Shown: positions 16,986 to 26,853 of the stretch, piece after piece
Numbering within the stretch: position 1 is the first letter of the stretch
Layout: each line of letters opens with the position of its first letter
NCBI RefSeq assembly: GCF_020164535.1
Contig: NZ_JAIQZC010000001.1
Location: 1,240,001-1,304,000 of the forward strand
From: Psychroflexus montanilacus
GTDB lineage: Bacteria; Bacteroidota; Bacteroidia; Flavobacteriales; Flavobacteriaceae
Length of the DNA stretch: 64,000 nucleotides
Reading direction: 5' to 3'
The notes under the pieces: model-generated
Databases searched by the model: none
Told to the model about the DNA's origin: nothing
Seen by the model: only the letters and a program-made list of their open reading frames with translations
Position numbers and translations under genes: made by a program

Positions 16986-18400
16986 TTAATATTTAGATTC
17001 TGGGAAAAAATAGTCAAGTTTCCAGATTGGGTACCTGTTAATTTTTGACACCAGATTTCAACATAATCATTGGGGTTTAAAACGACTGTTCCTGATAAAG
17101 AAATGCTAGACACATTGGTGATATTATCAACATAAAAGATAGCGTTTGTCCTATTTAAAGTTGTGTTTCCATTCACTCTTATAAAAAAAGAATAGAATTC
17201 ACCCTGCCTATTCGTTCCTCGAACAGATAGAGAAGCATTTATCGAAAAAGCCTTGGCCTCTTTACCTTCATATCTAAGTCGATTCACTGCATTTGATGAA
17301 AACCTTAAGAGATTTGAAGTGACCGCACCACCAGTCAGCTTAAAAGCTGTACCCACTGCAGCTGATGTCAATCCGTATCCTGTGTTTAAATCACCGTCAT
17401 AATAAATATTTCCTGTAGCAACATCGTCATTTTCATCTTTAATTCCAGGCGCCTGAACAAACCAATTTTTTGTGAAATTTGTATTTGAAGGTGTTGATGT
17501 ATACTTATTGATTTTAGTGACAGATGATCCCGAAAATACAGTCCCTGTAATAACACCTTCATCCACATTTGGATTGGATGAAACATCTATAGCCACAGCT
17601 CCTGTATCAGCAATCGAAAATCCACTTGCCTTCTGAATCAAATGAAAATCTCCTTCAAACTTTTCAAATGTCCCGGAATTTCCAGCCTGCCAAGCTTGAT
17701 TATTCAGTAATAAATTCGTTATATCAGAATAAACCACTCCGTTTGAGTTATTGATATACTGAACATTACTTAGAAAAACAAAACCTATTCCAGAAACAGT
17801 TCCTACACTAGCCATGTTACTTATGATTGTGTTTTGTACCAATAAGGATGATCCAGCACTTAAAGCAAATACGTTTGCACCACCTGTAATTGATAGGTTA
17901 CGAATACTACCACCATTACCTTCAAAAATATTACCTGAATTTTTGATCAATACGTCTTCACTAGCGTCTAATCCTGCTAGGTAGGCACCATTTAAATTTA
18001 AAGGAGTATCTATGTTTACAGGACCATTAATTTCATAAAAGGTATTTGAGTCTAGAGTTATAGCTCCCCCAGAAGCATCAGGAAAATCTTCCTGTGATTT
18101 TATTAAGACATAATTATCTCTTTCTAATCGCGCAGAACTTAAACTCTCCCATGACGATTCATTTTCATTATAAAAGTAATAAGCCTGTAAATCTGTATCA
18201 AACACAGTAAGCCCGTTGGCTGGTCCTGGAATAGCAGATCTTTGGGCTGATGTCATCCTAGGCAGCAAAACTCCTTCCTCTGTAGATTCAACATCTAAAA
18301 TAGAAGAATTTGATGGTGTATCTGTTCCTATTCCTACCTGCGCCTTTACAAAATGTATGGAAATAAAAACAATAAGAATAAAATAAAAGCTATTTTTCAT
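16982..18400 (-). CDS. Secreted surface protein with an N-terminal VGIGTxxP module
   Basis: A 472-residue protein with a signal peptide (to about residue 20). It continues with VGIGTDTPSNSSILDVES and GVLLPRMTSAQRSAI, a module seen at the N-terminus of many flavobacterial surface and fibre-like proteins. Residues 100-330 are repetitive beta sequence (parallel beta-helix-like, with short I/V-N-G turns), and a C-terminal beta-sandwich-like segment follows. No T9SS tail is recognised. It is divergent from the T9SS cargo gene 45 bases away, so the two probably share a regulatory region. Confidence 0.7.
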   Translation of the reverse strand: MKNSFYFILIVFISIHFVKAQVGIGTDTPSNSSILDVESTEEGVLLPRMTSAQRSAIPGPANGLTVFDTDLQAYYFYNENESSWESLSSARLERDNYVLIKSQEDFPDASGGAITLDSNTFYEINGPVNIDTPLNLNGAYLAGLDASEDVLIKNSGNIFEGNGGSIRNLSITGGANVFALSAGSSLLVQNTIISNMASVGTVSGIGFVFLSNVQYINNSNGVVYSDITNLLLNNQAWQAGNSGTFEKFEGDFHLIQKASGFSIADTGAVAIDVSSNPNVDEGVITGTVFSGSSVTKINKYTSTPSNTNFTKNWFVQAPGIKDENDDVATGNIYYDGDLNTGYGLTSAAVGTAFKLTGGAVTSNLLRFSSNAVNRLRYEGKEAKAFSINASLSVRGTNRQGEFYSFFIRVNGNTTLNRTNAIFYVDNITNVSSISLSGTVVLNPNDYVEIWCQKLTGTQSGNLTIFSQNLNIN

Positions 18401-18444
18401 AATTTTACATCTTTATATTGATACGAATTTAGTAATATTGCTTT

Positions 18445-20271
18445 ATGAAAACGACACTTTTGTTAATTATTTTCACATTTGTATCAAATACTTTGTATCC
18501 TCAGGTTTTTGTTGAAGAGAACACTCGGATCACATTAACTAATGAGGTTGATTTATCTGTTGCTGGTAATTTCAAAAATAACGGAAGTATAGTTGGGACT
18601 GGATTTCTGAAACTTGTTGGCGGCAATGCTCAAACTATATCAGGTGATGGAATTTTGGAAAATTTCAATATCCATAAAAGTGGCAGTCAAGCTGAAATTA
18701 CTGGAGGACATCAAGATGTTTTTAGAATTTTTGAAATACACGGGGGTAATTTTTTTCCGAATGCTAAAATCACCCTAAAAAGCAACGATACGCTGACGGC
18801 CCAAATAGGCATAAATACTGGAGGTGACATTGCTGGTGATATGGTTATTGAGCGTTTTATACCAAAATCTAACAGAGCTCACCGGTATTTCTCTTCGCCT
18901 GTTGCTACTTCAGAAAGTATTTTAAAGAACTTACAAGAAGGACAAAACAATACAGGAACCAATTACCCAGCTGATAACACAGATACCATTCCAGGATTTG
19001 GAACTCACATCACAGGATCCAAAACAGGTGATAACGGATTTGATGCTACACTAACGGGTAATTCTTCATTTTTTATTTGGAATGCCGATACTCAGACCTG
19101 GACTTCTATCGACAATACTGATATAAATACGCTGGATAAAGGAGATCGTTTTTCGCTTTTAACTCGAGGAAGTAGAGCGACAAGTCTAAGTTCTAATTCT
19201 GCTGTAGGACCCGAAACAACTTTAAGGCTTACAGGGAATCCAACAATTTTAAACTTCAAAAAAAGCATCCCGATAGTATCAGAAAATAGCTTTATTCTAT
19301 TAGGAAATCCATATCATGCAGCAATGGATGCCAACCTTTTTCTTAATCGAAATGAAGGCTTGAATACAAATTTCATTTATGTATATGATCCAACTTTGAA
19401 TTCTCGCGGAGGGTATGTTACCGTTGAGTTACCAGGAGGAACAAACATACAGGGCTCTGAAGCCAACCAATATATCCAGCCCTGGCAGGCTGTTTTTATC
19501 GAAGCTACAAACATAGCCCCAACAACCTTAAATTTAACTTTCAAAGAAGAAGATAAAAAGGTATCTGAACCTCAGGTCGGTACGTTGGGCCTGTCTACAA
19601 GAATTGATTTAAAATTACAGCATGAAAGTGAAACCAAAGATGCTATAAGCTTAAAACTAGGACACGGAGCAAATTCAGGGATAGATCAAAAAGATGCGAA
19701 AAAACTATGGAATCTAGATGAAAACCTATCCATCTATTCACAAGGCAGCTACCTGAGTATAGAAGAGCGGAGCTTTCCTATATCCAAGGATACCGTCATG
19801 CTGCATACTTACCAAAAAAGAAAAGAGAATTATAAATTAAATCTACGTACCTCAAATCTTCATGAGGCCAAAATCATCTTAAAGGATTTCTATTTGGATA
19901 AAGAATACCCTCTAGAGTCAAATCAAGATGTAGTTATTGATTACCAGGTAGCAGAAAGCGAACCAGAATTTAGATTTGGTTTAATCATTGGAACCGAAAC
20001 CCTTTCGGATGAGGAATTCACTTCACAAAATTTCCAAATTTACCCAAACCCAGCCAGAGATGTTTTAAACATTGAATCCTTAAGTGATTACCAACACCAA
20101 TTAAATTTTAAAGTTTATTCTCTTCTCGGACAACAGATTGCTAAAGGAACTTTAAAAAATCAGGATAAAGTTACAGTTCTGGACACCTCTTCCTTTTCTG
20201 AGGGAGTTTACCTCCTTGTGATTACAGATGATAACAACTTAAAAGAAACTTTGAAATTCATAAAAATTTAA
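18445..20271 (+). CDS. T9SS type A sorting domain-containing surface protein
   Basis: A 608-residue protein with a signal peptide (MKTTLLLIIFTFVSNTLYPQ). A repetitive beta-rich body includes the SNRAHRYFSSPVA segment common in flavobacterial secreted proteins. The C-terminal domain from about residue 530 (NFQIYPNPARDVLNIES ... GVYLLVITDDNNLKETLKFIKI) is a type A sorting signal for the type IX secretion system. The protein is expected to be exported and anchored to, or released from, the cell surface. No enzyme domain is seen. The stop overlaps that of bioA on the opposite strand. Confidence 0.87.
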   Translation: MKTTLLLIIFTFVSNTLYPQVFVEENTRITLTNEVDLSVAGNFKNNGSIVGTGFLKLVGGNAQTISGDGILENFNIHKSGSQAEITGGHQDVFRIFEIHGGNFFPNAKITLKSNDTLTAQIGINTGGDIAGDMVIERFIPKSNRAHRYFSSPVATSESILKNLQEGQNNTGTNYPADNTDTIPGFGTHITGSKTGDNGFDATLTGNSSFFIWNADTQTWTSIDNTDINTLDKGDRFSLLTRGSRATSLSSNSAVGPETTLRLTGNPTILNFKKSIPIVSENSFILLGNPYHAAMDANLFLNRNEGLNTNFIYVYDPTLNSRGGYVTVELPGGTNIQGSEANQYIQPWQAVFIEATNIAPTTLNLTFKEEDKKVSEPQVGTLGLSTRIDLKLQHESETKDAISLKLGHGANSGIDQKDAKKLWNLDENLSIYSQGSYLSIEERSFPISKDTVMLHTYQKRKENYKLNLRTSNLHEAKIILKDFYLDKEYPLESNQDVVIDYQVAESEPEFRFGLIIGTETLSDEEFTSQNFQIYPNPARDVLNIESLSDYQHQLNFKVYSLLGQQIAKGTLKNQDKVTVLDTSSFSEGVYLLVITDDNNLKETLKFIKI

Positions 20272-21590
20272 ACGTGTTTCTTTTCCAAAACCTCAAGATA
20301 ATCCTCTATTGCTGCATAAACTTTGGCTAGCTGAGATTCCGTAATCACATAAGGCGGGAGTATATATACAGTTTTGCCTAATGGTCTCAGAAAAACCCCC
20401 TTGCTCATAAAGTAATTAAACATTTCATCTCGTGCATTGCCATAACGTTCCATTTCAACATTGAGATCCAAAGCCAGAATCACACCAATCTGCCGAACCT
20501 CTCCAATCAGGTGATGCTTTCGCATTTTATCAGCAAACATCTGATTTAAACTCATAATGTTCTTTATGGACTCTTGTATGTCTTGAGATTGTAAAAGTTC
20601 CAGACCTGCAATAGCAGCAGCGCAGGCTAAGGGATTTCCAGTGTAGGTATGTCCATGAAAGAGTCCTTTAGAAATCTCATCCGCATAAAAGGCCTTATAA
20701 ATTTTTTTGGTACAGCTCGTAATTCCCATTCCAACCATTCCTGCAGAAAGAGCCTTACTCAGGCACATCACATCTGGCTTTTCAGTTAAATAATCTGAAG
20801 CAAAGTGTTTCCCGGTTTTTCCAAACCCTGTCATCACCTCATCAGCAATACAAATCACGTCCTGGGCTTTGCAAATTTTTAAAACGTCTTCAAGACCTTT
20901 GCGATCATAGGTCTGCATAGCAGCGGCTCCCTGCACCAAAGGTTCATAAATAAATCCAGCGACAGGATGCTCTTCCAAAATCAATTTCAGTTGGGCAATG
21001 ACTTCATCATTATTGGCTCCATTAGGCTTAGGAAGTCTTACAACTTCGATGAAATGATCTTCAAAAGCTCCATTGTATACCGATAATCCAGACACAGACA
21101 TAGCCCCAAACGTATCCCCATGAAATCCATCTTCCAGCGCCAGCATCACTTTCCTATCGTTCCCCAGATTGTGGTGATATTGCAAAGCCATTTTTATACC
21201 GATTTCAGTCGCGGTGGAGCCATTATCGTTAAAAAACAATTTATCCTGATTTTTAGGTAAGATCTCCACTAACTTCTCCGACAATTCAACTGCAGGTTCG
21301 TGAGTAAATCCACTAAAAACTACCTGATCCAGAGTTTCCATTTGAGCTTTTACCTTTTTTACAATATACGGATGACAATGCCCATACATACTGGTATACC
21401 ACGAAGCAATAGCATCTATGTAAGTTTTACCAGACTCGTCCTTCAGCACTGCTCCTCTGGCCGACTTTATAGCCAGAAGCTCAGGGTTTAGTTTATGCTG
21501 AGTCAAGGGATGCCAAATGTGCTTTTGATCCCGTTTGGAGATTGAAGGTTTGGTAAAAGGTAATGAAATATGCTTGCCAAAAAGTTTCAT
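20268..21590 (-). CDS. bioA: Adenosylmethionine--8-amino-7-oxononanoate transaminase
   Basis: A 440-residue PLP enzyme that converts 8-amino-7-oxononanoate to 7,8-diaminopelargonate with SAM as amino donor. Typical BioA segments are QKHIWHPLTQH near residue 23, YIDAIASWYTSMYGHCHP, GFHGDTFGAMSVSG and the PLP-lysine region MCLSKALSAGMVGMG. The length is normal. It is the last of bioF-bioD-bioA, separated from bioD by 73 bases that hold a TAACTTTG box on the minus strand (21607-21614), so a second promoter is possible. Confidence 0.94.
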   Translation of the reverse strand: MKLFGKHISLPFTKPSISKRDQKHIWHPLTQHKLNPELLAIKSARGAVLKDESGKTYIDAIASWYTSMYGHCHPYIVKKVKAQMETLDQVVFSGFTHEPAVELSEKLVEILPKNQDKLFFNDNGSTATEIGIKMALQYHHNLGNDRKVMLALEDGFHGDTFGAMSVSGLSVYNGAFEDHFIEVVRLPKPNGANNDEVIAQLKLILEEHPVAGFIYEPLVQGAAAMQTYDRKGLEDVLKICKAQDVICIADEVMTGFGKTGKHFASDYLTEKPDVMCLSKALSAGMVGMGITSCTKKIYKAFYADEISKGLFHGHTYTGNPLACAAAIAGLELLQSQDIQESIKNIMSLNQMFADKMRKHHLIGEVRQIGVILALDLNVEMERYGNARDEMFNYFMSKGVFLRPLGKTVYILPPYVITESQLAKVYAAIEDYLEVLEKKHV

Positions 21591-21663
21591 GTCTATGTAT
21601 TTGCTACAAAGTTAAGCTCTTTAAAGCTACAAATAGTTTCTACTGAATTTAATGCAGACAAGC

Positions 21664-22287
21664 TTAAAATTTCTCTAAATTCAGCTTTAACGCTTGAGCA
21701 TACTTTGAAATCACGTCTTTAGAAAATTCCTCCTCCTCATTGATTCTGCCTAAATACATAGCCTGGGTTTTCTTTAAAATAATGCTTTCTGTAGTAGGAT
21801 GTTCGTTACCACTAAATAGGATACCGATGTTTGAAAACCCTCGACTCTTTAGAGCTTCAACAGACAGTAAGGTATGATTGATACTGCCTAGATAATGCCT
21901 TGACACCAGAATAATTTTATCTGAAGTTTCAATCAAGTCGATAATGCAGTCTTTAGCATTTAGCGGGACCAGCAAACCACCTGCACCTTCTATTACCAGA
22001 TTATTTTTAGTTTTAGGCCTTTTGATATGTTCGAGCTGTATCTCAATATTATCAAGACCTGCTGAGGCATGAGGACTCATAGGAGTTTTTAAGGCATAGG
22101 TATTATCGTGAAACTTAGACTTTGAGTTGCTTATTAAGGCTTTGACCTTATGCGTATCAGAATAGTCAAGATCGCCTGCCTGTATAGGTTTAAAATAATC
22201 GGCTTCCAAAGCTTCTGTCACGATGGCTGAAGCTATAGTTTTTCCAACTTCAGTTCCAATTCCTGTGATAAAATAAGTATTATTCAT
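21664..22287 (-). CDS. bioD: Dethiobiotin synthase
   Basis: A 207-residue ATP-dependent carboxylase that closes the ureido ring of dethiobiotin. The P-loop is ITGIGTEVGKTIAS and the second signature is VIEGAGGLLVPLN (residues about 97-109). The KPIQAG motif binds the substrate. It lies 2 bases downstream of bioF, so coupling is certain. The size is slightly short but complete. Confidence 0.94.
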   Translation of the reverse strand: MNNTYFITGIGTEVGKTIASAIVTEALEADYFKPIQAGDLDYSDTHKVKALISNSKSKFHDNTYALKTPMSPHASAGLDNIEIQLEHIKRPKTKNNLVIEGAGGLLVPLNAKDCIIDLIETSDKIILVSRHYLGSINHTLLSVEALKSRGFSNIGILFSGNEHPTTESIILKKTQAMYLGRINEEEEFSKDVISKYAQALKLNLEKF

Positions 22288-22289
22288 TT

Positions 22290-23453
22290 TTATTTTTTAA
22301 TCAAATAATTTGTCAAATGGTTTAAGACCTTCTTTATTTCCTCTTTAGTAGTATAACTATGTAAGCAAAATCTAAGTCGTTCTTTTCCTTTAGGAACGGT
22401 TGGAGATAAAATGGCCCTAACATCAAATCCATCTTGCTGAAGTTGATGTGATATGGACTTTACCTTTTTGTTACCACCAATCACACAAGACTGAATTGCC
22501 GACTGACTTTTGATAAAGTAACTCGATAGGTTTTGAGATTGAATCTGATCCAAAAAGAAATTGATGTTGAAATTTAACTGCTCAAAATCTTCAGGATTTT
22601 GCTTTAAATACTCGTGTGCAGCCCAATTCCTGGAAGTGTTTTCTACACTTGGTGCAGTGGTGTAAATAAAGCTTTTAGCAAAATTAATAAGGTATTGCTT
22701 TAGATCTTGAGTCCCTAAGACGGCAGCGCCGTGAGATCCAAAAGACTTTCCAAAGGTGATGACTCGAGCAAAAATGGACTCTGAAAATTCAGACGCGCCA
22801 CGCTTTGAAATCGTACCTATAGAATGGGCTTCATCTAAAATTAAGTATGCTCCAAAACGCTCGCATAGCTCAACTATGCGATCTACATCAGCACTATCTC
22901 CATCCATGGAAAACACATGTTCTGTGACCACGTAAATGGTTTCAAATTGATCCTTAAACTTAGCTAACTTTTTCTCCAAATCTTCTAAATGGTTGTGCTC
23001 AAATTTATAAGCTTTAGCTTTACTGAGAGTGATTCCATCTCGGATAGATGCATGACTTAATTCATCGTAAAGAATTAAGTCCTGACGTTGAGCAACAGAG
23101 GAAATAAGTCCCAAATTAGCATCATATCCAGAATTGAAAACCGTGGAGGCTTCAGTCTTGTAGTAATGACAAAGGTAGGACTCAAAGTCTTCAATCATTT
23201 CGTAATTCCCAGTGAGGAGTCTTGAGCCAGTAGCGCCATGAAGTTCATTGGGATAAGCTTTTCTTTTTTCTGTGGCAAGTTCAGCAATAGATGTATTTCT
23301 GGAAAATCCAAGGTAGTCATTGGAAGAAAAATCTATCCATGAAGCGTTTGGTTTTTGAATTGACCTTAAAGCCCCTTCATCTTTTCGCTGAACTAATTTT
23401 TGCTTAAGTGAATCTGGCAGTGAAATATTAGGCTTTCGGCTTAGGTTTTTCAT
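22290..23453 (-). CDS. bioF: 8-amino-7-oxononanoate synthase-type PLP enzyme
   Basis: About 387 residues from the ATG at 23453 (MKNLSRKPNISLPDSL); two further ATGs at 23462 and 23468 are also in frame. It is an alpha-oxoamine synthase: the PLP lysine motif is VITFGKSFGSHGA, the cofactor-binding ILDEAHSIGTISKRG is present and FSSNDYLGF lies near the N-terminus. In this context it condenses pimeloyl-CoA/ACP with alanine. Its start lies inside the end of mnhG (26-base overlap from this ATG), tying the biotin genes to the Mrp operon. bioB, bioC and bioH-like genes are not in the window. Confidence 0.9.
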   Translation of the reverse strand: MKNLSRKPNISLPDSLKQKLVQRKDEGALRSIQKPNASWIDFSSNDYLGFSRNTSIAELATEKRKAYPNELHGATGSRLLTGNYEMIEDFESYLCHYYKTEASTVFNSGYDANLGLISSVAQRQDLILYDELSHASIRDGITLSKAKAYKFEHNHLEDLEKKLAKFKDQFETIYVVTEHVFSMDGDSADVDRIVELCERFGAYLILDEAHSIGTISKRGASEFSESIFARVITFGKSFGSHGAAVLGTQDLKQYLINFAKSFIYTTAPSVENTSRNWAAHEYLKQNPEDFEQLNFNINFFLDQIQSQNLSSYFIKSQSAIQSCVIGGNKKVKSISHQLQQDGFDVRAILSPTVPKGKERLRFCLHSYTTKEEIKKVLNHLTNYLIKK

Positions 23454-23823
23454 CTTTTTCATCCTCATTATCGTGACCCTTCAGCTCGTGTGTAGACTTA
23501 TTGTATTTATCTTCAAGATCATCAATTACTGATTTCCCCCAGAGCTTATTCCCAAGAAAATATGAAGTTCTACCGATAAGGTGCGCGCCAACTGGAGCAG
23601 TGATTAATATAAAAATAATAACCGCAATAACTCTGGTTGTTACAGACATTTCGAGAAAAAATAATGCAGCAGCGGTGAGCAGTAATCCTACACCAAGGGT
23701 TGCTGCCTTGGTATTTACTGAAATCCTCAAATACTGGTCTGGCATCCTAAGGGTTCCGATTGCTGCTAATAATACGAAGAGCGCTCCCAGGCCTGAAGTA
23801 ATGTATACTAATATATCAGTCAT
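23428..23823 (-). CDS. mnhG: Na+/H+ antiporter subunit G
   Basis: 131 residues from the ATG at 23823; the longer frame begins at a TTG inside mnhF. It has three hydrophobic segments (MTDILVYITSGLGALFVLLAAIG, then KAATLGVGLLLTAAALFF and TRVIAVIIFILITAPVGAH), the standard MrpG layout. A charged tail (KYNKSTHELKGHDNEDEKDEK) is longer than in many MrpG proteins. It is the last Mrp subunit and overlaps mnhF by 8 bases. Confidence 0.9.
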   Translation of the reverse strand: MTDILVYITSGLGALFVLLAAIGTLRMPDQYLRISVNTKAATLGVGLLLTAAALFFLEMSVTTRVIAVIIFILITAPVGAHLIGRTSYFLGNKLWGKSVIDDLEDKYNKSTHELKGHDNEDEKDEKPKPKA

Positions 23824-24091
23824 TTTTATTTCGTTTTTCGAGGTAATATGCAAAAGCAACTGTTCCTAAAAAGGCGATGAGTGCGAGAACCAGAGATATA
23901 TCCAAAAAAGTAGGCTTATCGCTCAAGATACTGTAAATAGCTATTATACCAATACTTATCGTGATTAATAAATCCAGGGCAACTACCCTATCTACAATGC
24001 TGGGTCCCTTGATAAATCTAACAAATACCAAGAGTGAAGATATGGAAAGTATTGGTAAAATGATGTAATATAAAAAATCGTGTACGTTCAT
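23816..24091 (-). CDS. mnhF: Na+/H+ antiporter subunit F
   Basis: A 91-residue protein with three transmembrane segments and the family stretch RFIKGPSIVDRVVALDLLITISIG, typical of MrpF/MnhF. It overlaps mnhE by 4 bases (ATGA-type overlap) and mnhG by 8. It belongs to the small hydrophobic subunits of the hetero-oligomeric Mrp antiporter. Confidence 0.92.
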   Translation of the reverse strand: MNVHDFLYYIILPILSISSLLVFVRFIKGPSIVDRVVALDLLITISIGIIAIYSILSDKPTFLDISLVLALIAFLGTVAFAYYLEKRNKND

Positions 24092-24570
24092 CGCAATATT
24101 TCTAGTAAGCGTCTTTCAAATCCTTGTTTGATATCAGCTATAAATTCCTTTTTATCCATCACATACATGGCATGCACATACAGGACACTTCTATCGGTAG
24201 AGACGTCCAGTGCCAGTGTACCAGGTGTGAGTGTTATCAAGTTGGCTAAAAGTGTGATCTCCAAGTCAGATTTTGCATCAAGTGGCAAAGCTACAATGCC
24301 TGGCTTCATACTAAATTTTGGAGTTACCACTTCGTAAGCAACCTGTATATTGGCCTTTGTCAGTTCCCAGATAAAGAATAAGATAAAACTTATAATTCTA
24401 GGGATAATTTTAAAGTATTTAGTACTGCTTTTGTCTTTGGAGCCGCTCAGAATCCAAAGTATAATGAAACTAAGGATGAATCCAAATAAAAAATTATTGA
24501 ACTCATACCCCCCGGTTAAGAAGACCCAGATCAGTGTCAGTAGTATGTTTGAAAGAAATTTAGTTTTCAT
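24088..24570 (-). CDS. mnhE: Na+/H+ antiporter subunit E
   Basis: A 160-residue MrpE protein. Two N-terminal hydrophobic segments are followed by a cytoplasmic domain with LITLTPGTLALDVSTDRSVLYVHAMYV, the family signature. It starts 6 bases after the mnhD stop. MrpE is needed for assembly and stability of the Mrp complex in other bacteria. Confidence 0.92.
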   Translation of the reverse strand: MKTKFLSNILLTLIWVFLTGGYEFNNFLFGFILSFIILWILSGSKDKSSTKYFKIIPRIISFILFFIWELTKANIQVAYEVVTPKFSMKPGIVALPLDAKSDLEITLLANLITLTPGTLALDVSTDRSVLYVHAMYVMDKKEFIADIKQGFERRLLEILR

Positions 24571-24576
24571 CTGGAT

Positions 24577-26085
24577 TTATCTTTTTAAAACTGCATTGAT
24601 GTACAATTCATTATTCATAAGCTCTGATGCAATTCTTTGTGACAACTGCTGAATGTGCTCTGCGCCAAATCCTATATATAAAGTTACAAAAGTTAGAAAC
24701 GCAACTGGAAATATAAAAGTGAACTTTTGCCCAATTCTTAATTGATCAAAATAGATAAACTTCTCTGGAAATTTAAGCTTAGGCTGGTCTTTCCAAAAGA
24801 CTTCTGCCCAAAGTTTGGCAATAACGATGAGGGTGATCAAACTCCCAAAAATCAAAGCCCCAAAAAACCAATACTGCTGAGCATTAAAACTAGCCAGGAT
24901 GAGTGATATTTTAGGCCAGTAACCAGAGAGTGGCGGGATACCCACCAGGGAGAATAAAGGAATAGCTATAAGCAAACTTAGCTTAGGGTAGTTGGCGTAC
25001 AAACCTCCCAGTTTCTTCATATTGGTGGTGGTTTTGATTCTATAAATCAAACCGCTGATTAAAAATAAGTTGGTTTTGATAATAATATCATGAATCAAGT
25101 AAAAGATAACACCAGCCATCGCTACTTCAGTAAACAATGCAAGACCACCTATCATGAAACCAATATGACATATAATAAAATACATAAAGACTTTCTTGAT
25201 ATTATTCTGAATAATAGCACCAATTCCTCCACTGAATATGGTCATGATCGCTAAGGTAAGGAGTAAAATAGTCAAGAACGAATCACCTCCATAAATTAAG
25301 GTAAAGACGCGTATAAGTGCGTAAACCCCAACTTTGGTCAATAATCCAGCAAATATGGCCGATACTGCCGAGGGTGGAGTATGGTAGGAGGCTGGCAGCC
25401 AAAAATAAAGAGGAAAAATCGCGGATTTGATTCCAAAACCTACCAAAAATAGAACTGCACTAATCTCGACAAGAGTGGTGTTTTCTACTTCTGCGATCTT
25501 TAAAGAAATATCTGCCATATTCAACGTACCTACAAGTCCATAGAGAACTCCAAGGGCGGTAAGGAATATCATAGAAGCAAAGAAGTTGAGCGCAAAATAC
25601 TTTACTGCCCCTTCCAGCTGGTTCTTCTCGCCACCGATACTGATTAAAACAAAAGAACTAATAATGATAATTTCAAACCAAACATAGAGGTTGAAAATGT
25701 CACCAGTTAAAAAAGCTCCATTAAGTCCCAGCAATAGAAAATGAAACACGCTGAAATAACCAAATCGCAATCTGGCTTTTATGACTGAAATTGTTGAAAA
25801 AACAGAAACCGCAAAGCCAGCGATAGCAGTAAGCAAGACCAGTGTAACTGCCAGCATATCCCCCACAAAAACAATCCCAAACGGAGCAGACCAGTTTCCG
25901 GATTCCACAATATGTGTCCCATTGTTATAGACAAAAATAAATGCCCAAATAGCAACTACCATGGCAACCGCATTTCCAACAATACTTACAACTTTTTGGA
26001 AATTAACTTTATTCCAAAAAAACATCAAAAGGATGCTAAAAAACAAGTGAACTACGAGTGGCAGTATGATGATGTCGTTTGTCAT
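24577..26085 (-). CDS. mnhD: Na+/H+ antiporter subunit D
   Basis: A 502-residue polytopic protein with about 14 membrane segments, homologous to the NuoM/NuoN proton-pumping subunits of complex I. Visible family features are [22 protein letters not shown] with the conserved Glu, [24 protein letters not shown] with the conserved Lys, and a later Lys in the broken-helix region. It overlaps mnhC by 4 bases. Confidence 0.94.
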   Translation of the reverse strand: MTNDIIILPLVVHLFFSILLMFFWNKVNFQKVVSIVGNAVAMVVAIWAFIFVYNNGTHIVESGNWSAPFGIVFVGDMLAVTLVLLTAIAGFAVSVFSTISVIKARLRFGYFSVFHFLLLGLNGAFLTGDIFNLYVWFEIIIISSFVLISIGGEKNQLEGAVKYFALNFFASMIFLTALGVLYGLVGTLNMADISLKIAEVENTTLVEISAVLFLVGFGIKSAIFPLYFWLPASYHTPPSAVSAIFAGLLTKVGVYALIRVFTLIYGGDSFLTILLLTLAIMTIFSGGIGAIIQNNIKKVFMYFIICHIGFMIGGLALFTEVAMAGVIFYLIHDIIIKTNLFLISGLIYRIKTTTNMKKLGGLYANYPKLSLLIAIPLFSLVGIPPLSGYWPKISLILASFNAQQYWFFGALIFGSLITLIVIAKLWAEVFWKDQPKLKFPEKFIYFDQLRIGQKFTFIFPVAFLTFVTLYIGFGAEHIQQLSQRIASELMNNELYINAVLKR

Positions 26086-26435
26086 GAATCTTCGTCTGTA
26101 GTGTTAAGTTGATCTAGATCGTCTGTCTTCAATACTTTATAAGTTCTTTTTACCAAAATAATGGCAAAAGCCTGTAATCCAAAACTAATCACAATGGCAG
26201 TGAGGATTAAGGCTTGAGGTATGGGATCGGCATAAACGCCTTCCAGGACTTTTTCTGCAGAGTCTATTATAGGGGGTTCTCCTTTTGTAATTCTTCCTAA
26301 AAGAAAAATAAGAAGATTCACTCCGTTACCCAGAAGAATAATGCCTAGAATAAGCTTGACCATGCTTCTTCGCATAATCATATATATGCCGGAAGCATAA
26401 AGAACACCAGTAATAATTGCTAATATTATTTCCAT
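26082..26435 (-). CDS. mnhC: Na+/H+ antiporter subunit C
   Basis: A 117-residue NuoK-like subunit with three transmembrane helices ([34 protein letters not shown], then a loop [32 protein letters not shown]). The loop with D-P-(I/L)-P-Q-A-L-x-L-T-A-I-V-I is diagnostic of MrpC. It lies directly against mnhB with no intergenic bases. Confidence 0.94.
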   Translation of the reverse strand: MEIILAIITGVLYASGIYMIMRRSMVKLILGIILLGNGVNLLIFLLGRITKGEPPIIDSAEKVLEGVYADPIPQALILTAIVISFGLQAFAIILVKRTYKVLKTDDLDQLNTTDEDS

Positions 26436-26849
26436 TTATGCTGATTCTGAAATTGTAAAAATGATGGTTAAGGAGGCTCCTATCACCACGAGATATACGC
26501 CAAGATCAAAAAATAAAGCTGAACCTATGGCACCAATAACAGGAATTGGATTTTCTACCCAAAGTCCAGTCATAAGCGGTAAATCTGAGAAAATGATAGG
26601 AGATACACCACTCAAGAAAGCAATCAACAAGCCAAGTGGCATTAAGAAACCTGGATGAATTTTTAAAACTGATTTTGTTTTATCCAAACCATTAGAGAAC
26701 GCGTCAAGTACAAATGCAATGGCAGCCACCAGTCCTCCTACAAAACCTCCACCAGGCAGGTAATGCCCTCTCAACAGTATAAAAACTGAAAACAGCAATA
26801 ATACTGGCAAAAGATAACTTGATGCAGATTTTAAAATTATCGTTTTCAT
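26436..26849 (-). CDS. mnhB: Na+/H+ antiporter subunit B
   Basis: A 137-residue MrpB protein of four helices with the signature LLRGHYLPGGGFVGGLVAA near residues 26-44. In several Mrp systems this domain is also represented in the C-terminus of MrpA. It starts 4 bases after mnhA. Confidence 0.94.
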   Translation of the reverse strand: MKTIILKSASSYLLPVLLLFSVFILLRGHYLPGGGFVGGLVAAIAFVLDAFSNGLDKTKSVLKIHPGFLMPLGLLIAFLSGVSPIIFSDLPLMTGLWVENPIPVIGAIGSALFFDLGVYLVVIGASLTIIFTISESA

Positions 26850-26853
26850 TTAT